DNA of 64,000 nt from Gammaproteobacteria bacterium (GTDB lineage: Bacteria > Pseudomonadota > Gammaproteobacteria > Eutrophobiales > Eutrophobiaceae), in NCBI GenBank assembly GCA_004297165.1, contig SCUJ01000011.1, positions 254,095-318,094 of the forward strand, given 5' to 3'. A model generated the notes under the pieces. It was given only the letters and a program-made list of their open reading frames with translations. It was not told the DNA's origin and searched no databases. This document shows positions 1 through 9,123 of this stretch, piece by piece (the first letter of the stretch is position 1; every line of letters begins with the position of its first letter). The position numbers were made by a program, and so were the translations under genes.

Positions 1-1
1 C

Positions 2-559
2 AACCCCCTCCCCCATGTGATCCTGGTAACGCCCGAGGATGACCTGGTAGCCTCGGACCGGAGCGAGGAACTGCTGGCGACCCTCCAGGGACTGCCCGAG
101 GTCGACAGCGCCCAGTTTGATCGGCAATGGGCCCTGCGGCTCTTCAGCATCATCGACATCTTCCGGCGCGGGGTATACATCCTGGCCACCCTGCTGGCCT
201 TCGCCGTGTTGCTCATCATCGGCAATACCATCCGGCTCGCCATCTACAACCGGCGGGACGAGATCGAGATAAACCAGTTATTCGGCGCGACCGACGCCTT
301 CATTCAGCGGCCTTTTCTCTACAGCGGGTTGATCCACGGCCTGGCTGGCAGTCTGATGGCCTGGTTGCTCCTGGGACTCGCCGCCCTGCTGCTCGAAAAT
401 CCTGTTGTGCGGTTATCCAGTCTCTATAACAGCGATTTCCGGCTGATCCATTTGCAGCCAATGGAGACGCTGCTGCTGATCATCATCGGCAGTGTGCTCG
501 GTCTGGTTGGGTCCTGGGTCGCCGTGAAACGTCATATCCGGTCCATTGGCCTCTCCTAA
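2..559 (+). CDS. ftsX: Cell division protein FtsX, C-terminal part (5' end outside window)
   Basis: FtsX is the membrane subunit of the FtsEX complex, which activates peptidoglycan hydrolases at the division septum. The frame is open from base 2 and begins NPLPHVILVTPE, close to the conserved NPLP..VTP stretch of the FtsX periplasmic domain, so the start lies upstream of the window. Three hydrophobic segments follow (RGVYILATLLAFAVLLIIG, FLYSGLIHGLAGSLMAWLLL, METLLLIIIGSVLGLVGSW), matching the last three membrane helices of the permease domain. The next gene on the same strand is rpoH, giving the conserved ftsE-ftsX-rpoH order of gammaproteobacteria. Confidence 0.93.
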   Translation, partial: NPLPHVILVTPEDDLVASDRSEELLATLQGLPEVDSAQFDRQWALRLFSIIDIFRRGVYILATLLAFAVLLIIGNTIRLAIYNRRDEIEINQLFGATDAFIQRPFLYSGLIHGLAGSLMAWLLLGLAALLLENPVVRLSSLYNSDFRLIHLQPMETLLLIIIGSVLGLVGSWVAVKRHIRSIGLS

Positions 560-611
560 CTTCATATATCTAAATCTGTTTTCTACCCCTCACCGGGAAC
601 CTAGCACTTCA

Positions 612-638
612 TTAGCACTCTATGCGCAAGAGTGCTAA
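612..638. promoter_or_regulatory. CIRCE operator (predicted HrcA binding site) upstream of rpoH
   Basis: TTAGCACTC at 612-620, a 9-bp spacer, and GAGTGCTAA at 630-638 form a perfect copy of the canonical CIRCE inverted repeat. It ends 26 bp before the rpoH start codon, so it would lie in the leader or promoter region. HrcA bound to CIRCE represses heat-shock genes. A partial half-site (CTAGCACTTC, 601-610) sits directly upstream. Confidence 0.93.
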
Positions 639-664
639 AATTCATATTAAATGATGGAGTGGGT

Positions 665-1534
665 ATGACCATGAACAATATATTAAGCCTGCAACCCGGC
701 TTGCTCTCGGGTTCACTTGATAGTTACATCCTGTCGGTAAATCAGATCCCGATCCTGAGCAAGGAAGAGGAACAACGGCTCGCCCGGCAGTTCCGGGAAA
801 GCGGGGATTTGACGGCTGCGCGTCAATTGGTGCTTTCGCACCTGCGCTTCGTCGTCCGCATCGCCAGGGGTTACAAGGGTTATGGCCTGCCGCTCGCCGA
901 TCTCGTTCAGGAAGGAAATGTCGGACTGATGAAGGCGGTCAAGAAGTTCGATCCCGAGGTCGGGGTCCGTCTGGTGTCCTTCGCCATCCACTGGATCAAG
1001 GCCGAGATCCATGAATATATCCTCCGCAACTGGCGCATCGTCAAGGTCGCCACGACCAAGGCGCAGCGCAAGCTGTTTTTCAATCTGCGCTCGGCAAAAA
1101 AACGCCTGGGCTGGATGAACGACGAGGAGATCGACGGGATCGCGAGCGACCTCGGCGTGCCCAGATACGAGGTCGTCGAGATGGAAAAGCGTCTCCATGC
1201 CCGTGACCCTTCGTTCGACACATCCTCCTCCGAAGACCCGGAGGAGGATGCGGCGCCGATCCCTGTCTCCTATCTCGAGGATCATTCCTTCGGCCCCGAA
1301 GAACACTTCGAGACAGCGGAGTCTGACCATCACGCCAAACAACAGTTAGAGGATGCCCTGGAATCGCTGGATGATCGCAATCGCCGGATCATAAAAAGCC
1401 GCTGGCTGGCGGAAAAGAAATCGACCCTGACCGATCTGGCGGATGAGTTCGGCGTCTCCGCGGAACGCGTGCGGCAACTGGAACAGAACGCCCTGAAAAA
1501 ATTACGCATGGCGATGCTGCCCGCGCAGGTTTGA
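665..1534 (+). CDS. rpoH: RNA polymerase heat-shock sigma factor RpoH (sigma-32)
   Basis: RpoH directs RNA polymerase to heat-shock promoters. The 289-residue product has region 2 (about 55-125, with [22 protein letters not shown] and [20 protein letters not shown]), the RpoH box [10 protein letters not shown] (about 133-142) that distinguishes sigma-32 from other sigma-70 factors, and a C-terminal region 4 helix-turn-helix ([20 protein letters not shown]). The start at 665 is chosen because GGAG lies just upstream. A longer in-frame reading from GTG at 632 would begin inside the CIRCE element and is unlikely. An alternative ATG is at 671. The CIRCE operator implies HrcA repression in addition to usual sigma-32 controls, which is an inference. 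Confidence 0.97.
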   Translation: MTMNNILSLQPGLLSGSLDSYILSVNQIPILSKEEEQRLARQFRESGDLTAARQLVLSHLRFVVRIARGYKGYGLPLADLVQEGNVGLMKAVKKFDPEVGVRLVSFAIHWIKAEIHEYILRNWRIVKVATTKAQRKLFFNLRSAKKRLGWMNDEEIDGIASDLGVPRYEVVEMEKRLHARDPSFDTSSSEDPEEDAAPIPVSYLEDHSFGPEEHFETAESDHHAKQQLEDALESLDDRNRRIIKSRWLAEKKSTLTDLADEFGVSAERVRQLEQNALKKLRMAMLPAQV

Positions 1535-1541
1535 CAACCGC

Positions 1542-3155
1542 TTACTCGGGTTCCAATACCTCAAGAATGCCGTAACCCCGGTGTTTGCCGCCGTATTCAT
1601 CCACGGCATCGACCATGATGACATGCGCTCCCGGCTGCAAATTCCTGGGTAAAGACGCAGCCCATAGATGGGTTGAAGGCGTTTCCACCCCGGCGTTGAA
1701 GACCTTGCGATTCACATAACTCGCGAAGGCGAATGGGTCGCTTCGCAGTTCCTGATGCATCTCCTGTGGTTCGCCATCATCCATGCGAAATACAAGCCTG
1801 GAATTGTTGCCGCCATCGAAGAGGTTCACCAGCAACCTGGCCTGCTGGAGTTGAGTCGTCTTGACTGCCGAAATGAGCCCGCCATCGGGTTGTAACTCGA
1901 TCATCAGCCGCATCTGATATTCATAGGACTTTCCCGCCGCCCGGTAGCCGACGCGATAATCCGTACCGTTGACTTGCATAAGGTGATACCCGTTGGGCGT
2001 GCCGTCCGCCTGAATCGTATAGGGTATGCCGCGATCGTCCTTATCGCCGCTCCACCAGTTCCCGGCGATGGTCGCCAGGATGTGTTGGTGTAAAGGCGTT
2101 TCCCCGGGATAACCGTCCTCCCGGCCGATGTAGACATGCTGCGTGCGATGTAAATGTCCGGCGACAGCGAACACATGTTCGAATCCTTCCAACAGGGCGA
2201 AGACCTCCGCCCGGTTCTGAATGCTGAAGTTCGGGTCATTCTGCCCCTGTATCTTGAAAGGGATATGCGTCACCAGAACCACCAAACGATCCTTGGGGAC
2301 ATGTTGCAGGTCCGCGCGCAACCATTCGAGTTGCCGCGCATCGATCCTGCCTTCATAGGGGCGCGTCCCGTTGGATCCTGAAGGATCAGCTCCTTTGAAA
2401 TAGATGCAGTCGAGAATGACAAAATGCGTCTTGCCCCAGTTGAACGAGTAATATGCCGGCCCGAGGTAGCGGCGATAGGTCTGCAGCGAAGCAGCATCGT
2501 TTTCCGCCTTGAAATTCATGTCGTGATTGCCGGGCACATTGAACCAGGGGATGCCGACGCGGCCGAACAGCGCCCGGTAGCGCGGCATCAGCGAGAGGTC
2601 ATCGAACATGATGTCGCCGGTGGTCAGACCGAAGGCTGCGTCCGTCCCCATGAGCTCGACCAGGACGTCATCGCGGACGAAGGTGAGTTCCTCGCCATTG
2701 CGCGGCTGTGGGTCGGAGGTCCACAGCACGGTAAAGGGTTTGCTCTCATCCTGCGGATGCAAGGGAAAATCCAGTTTCCCTCCCGCGGGTATCCCCTGCG
2801 GTTCGAGTTCAGGGTAACCCAGGTCCTGTCGGGGAGGACTCGTTTTCAAGGTGAAATGAAAACGGGGCAGATTGAACGCATCGAGCGCCGGCAGATAACC
2901 TTCCGGCTTTGTGATGAACAGGGTCTCGCCGTCTGCGACCTCGATCGCGTAGCGGCCTTCGTCATCGGTGAGCACTACGGCGAGCCCGTTACTGACGGCG
3001 ACGCCCGCAATCCCTGTCTCGTCCGGGTCCAGTCTGCCGTTGCGATCGCGGTCAGCAAAAACCTGGCCGCTCAATTCGACGGCCTGGACCGTCATGGTTG
3101 CCAGTAAACAAAAGGCAGCGAGTACTCGCAAATTCCAGCAACGCCCTTTATCCAT
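1542..3155 (-). CDS. Exported calcineurin-like metallophosphoesterase
   Basis: This is a 537-residue protein with an N-terminal signal peptide (hydrophobic LRVLAAFCLLATMTVQA). A beta-rich domain follows (about 28-110, resembling MetallophosN, with DRDRNGRLDPDE), then a metallophosphoesterase domain with the family metal-ligand motifs in order: TSDPQ, GDIMFDD, PGNHDMN, THIPF and GHLH. The C-terminal 150 residues resemble MetallophosC. The substrate is unknown; relatives are predicted phosphodiesterases or phosphatases acting in the periplasm. The ATG at 3155 is preceded by a strong GGGGGAGG, better than the upstream in-frame TTG at 3170. It is the last gene of a minus-strand group with a DUF4159 and a TPR protein (52-bp gap upstream). 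Confidence 0.88.
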   Translation of the reverse strand: MDKGRCWNLRVLAAFCLLATMTVQAVELSGQVFADRDRNGRLDPDETGIAGVAVSNGLAVVLTDDEGRYAIEVADGETLFITKPEGYLPALDAFNLPRFHFTLKTSPPRQDLGYPELEPQGIPAGGKLDFPLHPQDESKPFTVLWTSDPQPRNGEELTFVRDDVLVELMGTDAAFGLTTGDIMFDDLSLMPRYRALFGRVGIPWFNVPGNHDMNFKAENDAASLQTYRRYLGPAYYSFNWGKTHFVILDCIYFKGADPSGSNGTRPYEGRIDARQLEWLRADLQHVPKDRLVVLVTHIPFKIQGQNDPNFSIQNRAEVFALLEGFEHVFAVAGHLHRTQHVYIGREDGYPGETPLHQHILATIAGNWWSGDKDDRGIPYTIQADGTPNGYHLMQVNGTDYRVGYRAAGKSYEYQMRLMIELQPDGGLISAVKTTQLQQARLLVNLFDGGNNSRLVFRMDDGEPQEMHQELRSDPFAFASYVNRKVFNAGVETPSTHLWAASLPRNLQPGAHVIMVDAVDEYGGKHRGYGILEVLEPE

Positions 3156-3206
3156 CACCCTCCCCCTCAAATATCACCCCGGCAGTATAACCGGAGTGGA
3201 ATTCGG

Positions 3207-4019
3207 TTAGTGTGTCATCGCGTAGATCACATAATTCACGCCGAAACGATATGCCAGCGCCGTCATGGGTTCGGGGTAAAACGGATCATCCGCATGTTCC
3301 CAGGCATCGCCCATGTCCATGTTGTAGTTGATGGCGACCAGCAACCGGCCTTTTTCGTCATAAATCCCCCGCCAATGAGGAGGTCCTTCCATCTGCGCCA
3401 GGACCTGCCCGCCGGGACCCACATACAGATGCCGCTCGCCGGGGATCTGGGTGCGCTCATCAAGGTCATAATGGATATGCAGGAGCGCATCGGATTCCGA
3501 TATTTCGACGATGGGATAACCCGGTAAAGCCCGCTGGATGGCCTCGGTGAACACACCCCATTCATAGACGCCATGAAAATCGTCCGCCACCAGAAAACCG
3601 CCGCGCAGCAGATATTCACGCAGATGGGCGGTTTCCTCATCGGAAAGCTGCCAACGGCCAACCTGCTGCGCGAACAACCAGGGAAAGTCGAAGATACGCT
3701 CGTCGATTGCATGGACATGAATACTGTCATCGGCCACATTCAACCGGGTCAGACGGCGCAGACCACGGGTCAAATGAAATTCGGCGGAGGGATAATCGAT
3801 GGCCCACCAACCTCTCCGTCCCCAGCCGCTGCCCCAGAAGACCCCGCGCCCTCCCCTGCCGCCGGATTCGTAGATCAACCGGGCCATGTGAAACTCGGCC
3901 TCGGGAGCAACCACACTGCTGTTGTCTTCTGCCTGAGATTCCATATCTGGAAAGATGGATTCCTGTCCCGTTGCAGGCACTGCCGCGGCGAACAGGAAAA
4001 CAATAATGTAGAACGTCAC
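3207..4019 (-). CDS. DUF4159 domain-containing exported protein
   Basis: This 270-residue protein begins with a signal peptide (MTFYIIVFLFAAAVPATGQ). The rest reads as a DUF4159 domain: FHMARLIYES, a Gly-rich segment, WWAIDYPSAEFHLTRGLRRLT, then a glutamine-amidotransferase-like fold with LREYLLRGGFLVADDFHG and LLVAINYNMDMGDAWEHAD near the C-terminus. The DUF4159 family is uncharacterised. Homologues occur in operons with von Willebrand-type or TPR proteins, suggesting an envelope role. Here it lies 29 bp after a TPR gene and 51 bp before a phosphoesterase on the same strand, so the three are probably cotranscribed. Confidence 0.85.
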   Translation of the reverse strand: MTFYIIVFLFAAAVPATGQESIFPDMESQAEDNSSVVAPEAEFHMARLIYESGGRGGRGVFWGSGWGRRGWWAIDYPSAEFHLTRGLRRLTRLNVADDSIHVHAIDERIFDFPWLFAQQVGRWQLSDEETAHLREYLLRGGFLVADDFHGVYEWGVFTEAIQRALPGYPIVEISESDALLHIHYDLDERTQIPGERHLYVGPGGQVLAQMEGPPHWRGIYDEKGRLLVAINYNMDMGDAWEHADDPFYPEPMTALAYRFGVNYVIYAMTH

Positions 4020-4048
4020 TCGCCAGACGTGGATTTGCCTGCCGGCGA

Positions 4049-5236
4049 TCAGAGGTCCTGCTCCTTGTTTTGATCAATCTCTTTTTCCGCCCCGTCTTTC
4101 TTCTCGGGGTCGGTCTTGCCAAACATGACATCGAGTTGCGCCTTTTTCAGGCCCAACCTTTCAAGCACCAGACGCCCGCCTTTATTTTTCTCCTGTCGTT
4201 TGAAAGCTATGTCATTCGGCAGGCGCCAGTCAGCAGCGTTAACGAGGTTCCGGATATGCTTTTCGTCTATCTGGCTTTGACTGTTGTCTGCGATCTTGAA
4301 GATTTGCTCCAATGAGCGAGTAACCTGAGATCCATAATTACGCATGAGATTGTCTTTCTGCTGCTGCGCATCCAACGCGCTGTTGATTTGCCTCTGATAA
4401 GTCACCCTGGGCACCATATCGCAGATTAAGGCGCCGGTCGTTGTGCGATAGCAAATCCGTTCGTATACAACCTCAGGCATGGAGTTGTTAGCTAACATTT
4501 TCGTATCGAATTCAGATAGGGGTCGGTTCGCCGCATCCAGCAACAGTTCAAAATTAATCATGGCATTGAGATAATGCAGTTCCACCAGCCGGGGATCGAG
4601 CTTGCCATGCTGCTTCTCTATATGCCGAATTATCCTTGAGTAAAGGGCCTGTGCTTCTTGCAGCGCGCTGAATGAACCCTTGCCCAGTCTGGCATTCCTG
4701 AAGGCGTCCACCTTCCAGCGCCCATGCCGCACCAGATTCCTGATATATTCCGGGGCATCCGGATCGAAGTTGCGGCGATGGAGCCAGAGCATCTGTTGGT
4801 AGTTATGATCCAGCTCCTCCCAGTCGCCGATGGCGGCATTGCTCGTCATGATGTTTTCCAGCACGGCAAGCTGGTTAAGGTTTTGCAAACCCTCGTTGAC
4901 CCGGTGGATCTGCATGGCGCGGTTGAGGGCTTCTACTGCCTCTTTGTGTTTCCCTTGTTGTTGATAGACGATACCCAGACCAAGGAGGTTCTCGCCAAGC
5001 TTGTTGTCGTATACCCCGCCGCTTTTTTCCAAACGCTCGATCTCATTCCGGTAATTCTCAGAATCCTGTTGCAGTTTGGGGTCGGCCGCGGGGGCTGTAA
5101 CGTCGAGCAGAACGGCTGGTATTTCTTCGGCTGGGACGGGTTCTTCTGCCTGCGTCTGTTGCCAGTAACCTGACAGCAGGACGCACAATGCTAATACCCG
5201 GATCAGACTGGCGTAACCTGAAAAGATGATTTTCAT
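4049..5236 (-). CDS. Exported tetratricopeptide-repeat protein of unknown function
   Basis: This 395-residue protein has an N-terminal hydrophobic signal (LIRVLALCVLLSGYWQQTQA) without a clear lipobox. Residues about 75-110 hold recognisable TPR helices (LGLGIVYQQQGKHKEAVEALNRAMQIH), and weaker helical repeats continue to about 250. The C-terminus is highly charged (KTDPEKKDGAEKEIDQNKEQDL). I do not recognise a named family. It is the first gene of the TPR-DUF4159-phosphoesterase group and has a candidate promoter with a perfect TATAAT at 5269-5274 (minus strand). Confidence 0.75.
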   Translation of the reverse strand: MKIIFSGYASLIRVLALCVLLSGYWQQTQAEEPVPAEEIPAVLLDVTAPAADPKLQQDSENYRNEIERLEKSGGVYDNKLGENLLGLGIVYQQQGKHKEAVEALNRAMQIHRVNEGLQNLNQLAVLENIMTSNAAIGDWEELDHNYQQMLWLHRRNFDPDAPEYIRNLVRHGRWKVDAFRNARLGKGSFSALQEAQALYSRIIRHIEKQHGKLDPRLVELHYLNAMINFELLLDAANRPLSEFDTKMLANNSMPEVVYERICYRTTTGALICDMVPRVTYQRQINSALDAQQQKDNLMRNYGSQVTRSLEQIFKIADNSQSQIDEKHIRNLVNAADWRLPNDIAFKRQEKNKGGRLVLERLGLKKAQLDVMFGKTDPEKKDGAEKEIDQNKEQDL

Positions 5237-5268
5237 ATTAGTAGGATCCGTTATATGACCAGAGTCAC

Positions 5269-5274
5269 ATTATA
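5269..5274 (-). promoter_or_regulatory. Candidate -10 element for the TPR-DUF4159-phosphoesterase group
   Basis: The minus strand reads TATAAT here, 32 bp before the TPR gene start. No strong -35 box stands at the right spacing, so the assignment rests on the perfect -10 hexamer and its position. Confidence 0.4.
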
Positions 5275-5322
5275 GACAGGGGCGATAACCTAACATTCCC
5301 CAGTCTTGTTTTCAGGATACTG

Positions 5323-6219
5323 CTAAATCATATAGTGAAGATAGTGATCGGCCAGTAGGCCGGAGAATAATGCCATGAGATAAAATATCGAATATGCAAA
5401 GGTTCGTACGGCCCTCCCATCGCTCGGATTTAGCAACAATCCCAGGGCATGGTAGAGGAACCCACCCCCCAGGAGGAGCGCGCCAATCAGATACAAAACG
5501 CCATTCATCCCGATAGCATAAGGCAGCAGGCTTATCAGGATCAGGACAACGGTGTACAGGACGATGTATCGGCAGGTAAAGCGTACGCCATGAGTCACAG
5601 GCAGCATGGGAATGCCGGCAGCCGCATATTCTTCCCGCCTGTGGACCGCCAGGGCCCAGAAATGGGGAGGCGTCCAGGCGAAAATGATCAAGAATAGGAG
5701 CAACGCGCCTGGATCCACCGTTCCGGTTACCGCGGTCCAGCCGAGCAATGGCGGTGCCGCACCCGCCACGCCGCCGATGACGATATTCTGCGGCGTGGCG
5801 CGCTTGAGGTACATGGAATAGATAAATCCATAACCGATGAGCGAAAACAGGGTTAGCACTGCGGTCAGGGTGTTCACGAAGACAGTCAGTATGATCATAG
5901 AGGAGGCGCTCAGCACTAAGGCGAATCCGAGTGCATATTCTTTACGGACCACGCCGCGGGGGAGAGGCCGCTTCCGTGTCCTCGCCATAACCGCATCCGC
6001 CTTCTCATCCACAATATGATTGATAACTGCAGCGGAGGCGGCGGCCAACCAGATGCCTGCGCTCCCCCAGAACAAAGTCGACATTGGCACAAGGTCTGGG
6101 CTCGCAAGTAGCATGCCGATAATGGCTGTGAATACCAGCATCGCGACGATGCGAGGTTTACATAGTTCCACATAAGCCGGTAAAGTCCGGGCCCAGGTCG
6201 ATACCGGTAATTCGCTCAT
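5323..6219 (-). CDS. cyoE: Protoheme IX farnesyltransferase (haem O synthase)
   Basis: This enzyme transfers a farnesyl group to haem B to make haem O for haem-copper oxidases. The 298-residue product is an integral membrane UbiA-family prenyltransferase with about nine hydrophobic helices. It carries the family signature NHIVDEKADAVMARTRKRPL (about 66-85; Asp-rich substrate site), and the second loop includes YSMYLKRATPQNIVIGGVAGA. It stands apart from any cytochrome oxidase operon in this window. A candidate promoter (TATAAA at 6272-6277, minus strand, with TTGTGT 16 bp upstream) lies between it and bioD. Confidence 0.95.
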   Translation of the reverse strand: MSELPVSTWARTLPAYVELCKPRIVAMLVFTAIIGMLLASPDLVPMSTLFWGSAGIWLAAASAAVINHIVDEKADAVMARTRKRPLPRGVVRKEYALGFALVLSASSMIILTVFVNTLTAVLTLFSLIGYGFIYSMYLKRATPQNIVIGGVAGAAPPLLGWTAVTGTVDPGALLLFLIIFAWTPPHFWALAVHRREEYAAAGIPMLPVTHGVRFTCRYIVLYTVVLILISLLPYAIGMNGVLYLIGALLLGGGFLYHALGLLLNPSDGRAVRTFAYSIFYLMALFSGLLADHYLHYMI

Positions 6220-6271
6220 AATCTGCTCAAATCAAATGAATTTTATGCACTGAGAATTAGATGATGGACCA

Positions 6272-6299
6272 TTTATACTACATCCAAAACAGGACACAA
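6272..6299 (-). promoter_or_regulatory. Candidate sigma-70 promoter for cyoE
   Basis: On the minus strand TTGTGT (6294-6299) and TATAAA (6272-6277) are separated by 16 bp, and the start codon follows about 52 bp downstream. The -35 is only a partial match. Confidence 0.35.
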
Positions 6300-6358
6300 T
6301 ATGCACCATTAAGGCTTTCCGGCGCAAGCAAAGGACTCCTTTCGCGAGCGCGGCAGGT

Positions 6359-7045
6359 TTATAAGATATTAGAGATGCCTTCCCAGTATATTTCGGAAGC
6401 CAGCGTAGGGCATGCGTAGGGCATGCGGGCCAGCAAAGGGGCGGAGATGGTGCGCTGCAAGAACCGGATACTCTCTTCTTGATCGGTAAATTCCGAATCT
6501 ACGGAATTAGCGACCCATCCGCACAAGGTCAACCCGTCTCTGTGAATACATTCAACGGTCAACAGGGCATGGTTGAGACAGCCAAGGCGCAGCCCGACAA
6601 CCAGTATCACCGGCAACTGAAGGCGTGCAACCAAATCGGAAAGCATAATCTCTTCATCAAGATGTATCTTCCATCCCCCAATACCCTCGATAACAATCAA
6701 CTCGGTAGTAGACCGCAATCTGTCATAAGCCTGGATGATTGTCTCCATGGAGATGGAACGGTTCTCTCTAATAGCGGCAATCAATGGCGCTACCGGATCG
6801 AGGTAGGCATAAGGATTGACATCCTCGTACCTCTGTGGCCGCGAACACTCTGCCTGGATCGCCAAAGCATCCTCGTTGCGATAGCCTTGATCCGTTTTTA
6901 CGGAACCGCAGGCGACGGGCTTCATTCCGGCGACGTTCAGTCCTAGCTGCTTGCCATAACGCATCAACTCCAGTGCGAAACGGGTCTTCCCGATTCCGGT
7001 ATCGGTGCCGGTGATGAAACAAGATTTCGGCGCGGGGTTACTCAA
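6359..7045 (-). CDS. bioD: Dethiobiotin synthetase
   Basis: BioD is an ATP-dependent carboxylase that closes the ureido ring of 7,8-diaminopelargonic acid to give dethiobiotin. The 228-residue protein has the P-loop GTDTGIGKT (about 13-21), the KPVACG segment (about 42-47) and EGIGGWKIHL (about 119-128), as expected for the family. It is the last gene of bioB-bioF-bioC-bioD, with only 2 bp after the bioC stop, so translation is probably coupled. Confidence 0.96.
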   Translation of the reverse strand: MSNPAPKSCFITGTDTGIGKTRFALELMRYGKQLGLNVAGMKPVACGSVKTDQGYRNEDALAIQAECSRPQRYEDVNPYAYLDPVAPLIAAIRENRSISMETIIQAYDRLRSTTELIVIEGIGGWKIHLDEEIMLSDLVARLQLPVILVVGLRLGCLNHALLTVECIHRDGLTLCGWVANSVDSEFTDQEESIRFLQRTISAPLLARMPYACPTLASEIYWEGISNIL

Positions 7046-7047
7046 GA

Positions 7048-7920
7048 CTATTTGCGTATGGCGCGCACCGGCACTGGGAAAGGTTTTGATCCATGTGGGA
7101 AGCCCTTATCTTCCGCTGGTTTCCAGGCATGACCGAAGATAACTTCGTATGTGGCAGGCAGCCTGCCGGCGGTCCGCCACCGTTCATATACCTGCGCCAA
7201 CTGCCGCATCCTTCCCTTCCCCGTAAGGCTTTGACGCCGACCCATATTAATGTTCACAGCGCCCAATCGCTGCAAGTCGCGCATTAGCGCAAAGACATCG
7301 ACGTAATTCAAGGTGAAAAAATCCATTTCCATCACCGGGTCTTCGAATCCGCATCGTACCAGGAGGTCACCAACATCATGCATATCGATGAACTCATTGA
7401 CATGCGAGAGTGTATCCACGGCCTTCCAGCAATCACGCAATTCCTTGAGAGTATCCGGCCCCAGAGTCGCAAACACAAATAGCGATCGTGGTTTCAGGAC
7501 CCGCCAGATTTCGCGAAAGACAGCTTCAGGATTGCTACTCCATTGCAACATCAGGCTGGAATAGGCCAGATCGAAGCATGCTTCACGCAACGGCAAGGCA
7601 TCGGCGTCAGCGCAAAGATAGCGCTGTGGAGAAAAAAAACTTGAATTCGCTTGTCGAGCGATCTTCAGCATGTTCATGGCCAGATCTGTCTGGATGATAG
7701 TGCAGCGTCTATATCGTTTCTCCAACAAACGCGCGCCAAAACCAGTGCCAGAGCCAAGGTCGAGCGCCATGCGAGGTTTGATCTTCATCAAAGTAAGCCT
7801 CTCGGCCAACTGTTCGGCCACCTCTCGCTGCAACACGGCGCAGGATTCATATTCCTGCGCGGATAGATTGAAGTTGCGAGATAACAATTTTTTGTAGGTC
7901 GTGTGCTGCTTGTCGTTCAT
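7048..7920 (-). CDS. bioC: Malonyl-[acyl-carrier protein] O-methyltransferase BioC
   Basis: BioC methylates malonyl-ACP with S-adenosylmethionine so that it can prime pimelate synthesis on the fatty-acid machinery. The 290-residue product has the class I methyltransferase SAM motif LDLGSGTG (about 54-61) followed by the acidic-loop segment TIIQTDLAMNML and the BioC-typical LMLQWSSNPEAVFREIWRVL. It lies 12 bp after bioF and just before bioD. A dedicated esterase (BioH or equivalent) to remove the methyl group is not encoded nearby. Confidence 0.93.
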   Translation of the reverse strand: MNDKQHTTYKKLLSRNFNLSAQEYESCAVLQREVAEQLAERLTLMKIKPRMALDLGSGTGFGARLLEKRYRRCTIIQTDLAMNMLKIARQANSSFFSPQRYLCADADALPLREACFDLAYSSLMLQWSSNPEAVFREIWRVLKPRSLFVFATLGPDTLKELRDCWKAVDTLSHVNEFIDMHDVGDLLVRCGFEDPVMEMDFFTLNYVDVFALMRDLQRLGAVNINMGRRQSLTGKGRMRQLAQVYERWRTAGRLPATYEVIFGHAWKPAEDKGFPHGSKPFPVPVRAIRK

Positions 7921-7932
7921 ACGAAAATCCCG

Positions 7933-9123
7933 CTATCTTTGCCAGAATTTCCGCTGCCGCAGCAGGGCTGCGATCAAACGATCGATGTGCTCCCGGCTAT
8001 GAGACGACGACAAGGTTATACGTAGACGCGAAGTTCCCAGGGGCACGGTAGGCGGTCGGATCGCCGCAACGAATATGCCATCACTATATAGACCTTCGCT
8101 TAGTGCGCAGGCATTCGCGGCCGAGCCTACAATCAATGGTTGAATGGGGGTTCTGGAATCCCCTAGAGGTAAACAAACATCCCGTGCGCAGGTACGCAGA
8201 TAATTTATCCGATCGAACAATTGTTCCCTGCGCCAGGCTTCTTCTCGCAACAGACCAAGTGCGGCTTCCACTGCGGCGCATATGGTCGCCGGCAAGGCTG
8301 TCGTATAAATGAACGGCCGCGCCTTCTGAACCAAAAATTCGATTATGGGATCAGTTCCGGCGGCAAAGGCGCCGAAACAACCCAGGGCCTTGCCGAAGGT
8401 TCCCACCATGACCGGGACATCGGTTTGGCTCAATTTGAATTCCTCCAACGCCCCACGCCCGCCCTCGCCAAGGACTCCAAGGGCATGGGCATCATCCACG
8501 CAGAATAATGCCGCATGCCTGGCTGAGATGGCCGCAATCTCTTTGAGCGGGGCTATATCTCCATCCATACTGAATACAGTATCAGTAAGCACTAACATTT
8601 GTTTATGCTTTGACTGACTCAGCATCTCTTCAAGTGATGAAACATCCTTGTGTCTGTAGCGGCGTAACCTGCTTCCAGAAAGTTTAGCCCCATCAATTAG
8701 TGAGGCGTGATTCAGTCTGTCCTCAACTATCTCCCCATTCCGCCCCAGACTCAGGACGGTCGCTATCGACAGGTTCGCCTGATAGCCAGTAGAAAAAAGT
8801 ATGGCCCTATCACGTCCCGTAAATTCGCAAAGTTTTTCTTCTAGCGAGACATGCGCGCCGCTTCTCCCGCTGACGAGTTGCGAGGCGCCGCTACCGAGTC
8901 CATAGCGATCCATAGCGTCGATGGCAGCCGATCGTAATCTTGGATGGTTGGCAAGCCCCAGATAATCGTTACTGCAAAAATTGATCTTGTCACCATCATG
9001 AGTCTTTACGATTGGCCCCTGCGGCGAATCGATGACCCTCAGGGTGCGATGGTGGCCTGACTCTCGAACTCGGGCTAGTTCGGACTCGATCCTGCTCTGA
9101 TACGACGTCAATGGTGGGCGCAT
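7933..9123 (-). CDS. bioF: 8-amino-7-oxononanoate synthase
   Basis: BioF is a pyridoxal-phosphate enzyme condensing pimeloyl-ACP with alanine. The 396-residue sequence shows the alpha-oxoamine synthase features: [13 protein letters not shown] near the N-terminus, [18 protein letters not shown], and the PLP-lysine segment [15 protein letters not shown] (Lys about 242). The ATG at 9123 gives a 16-bp overlap with the bioB 3' end, and no better start is seen. It is the second gene of the biotin operon. Confidence 0.96.
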   Translation of the reverse strand: MRPPLTSYQSRIESELARVRESGHHRTLRVIDSPQGPIVKTHDGDKINFCSNDYLGLANHPRLRSAAIDAMDRYGLGSGASQLVSGRSGAHVSLEEKLCEFTGRDRAILFSTGYQANLSIATVLSLGRNGEIVEDRLNHASLIDGAKLSGSRLRRYRHKDVSSLEEMLSQSKHKQMLVLTDTVFSMDGDIAPLKEIAAISARHAALFCVDDAHALGVLGEGGRGALEEFKLSQTDVPVMVGTFGKALGCFGAFAAGTDPIIEFLVQKARPFIYTTALPATICAAVEAALGLLREEAWRREQLFDRINYLRTCARDVCLPLGDSRTPIQPLIVGSAANACALSEGLYSDGIFVAAIRPPTVPLGTSRLRITLSSSHSREHIDRLIAALLRQRKFWQR

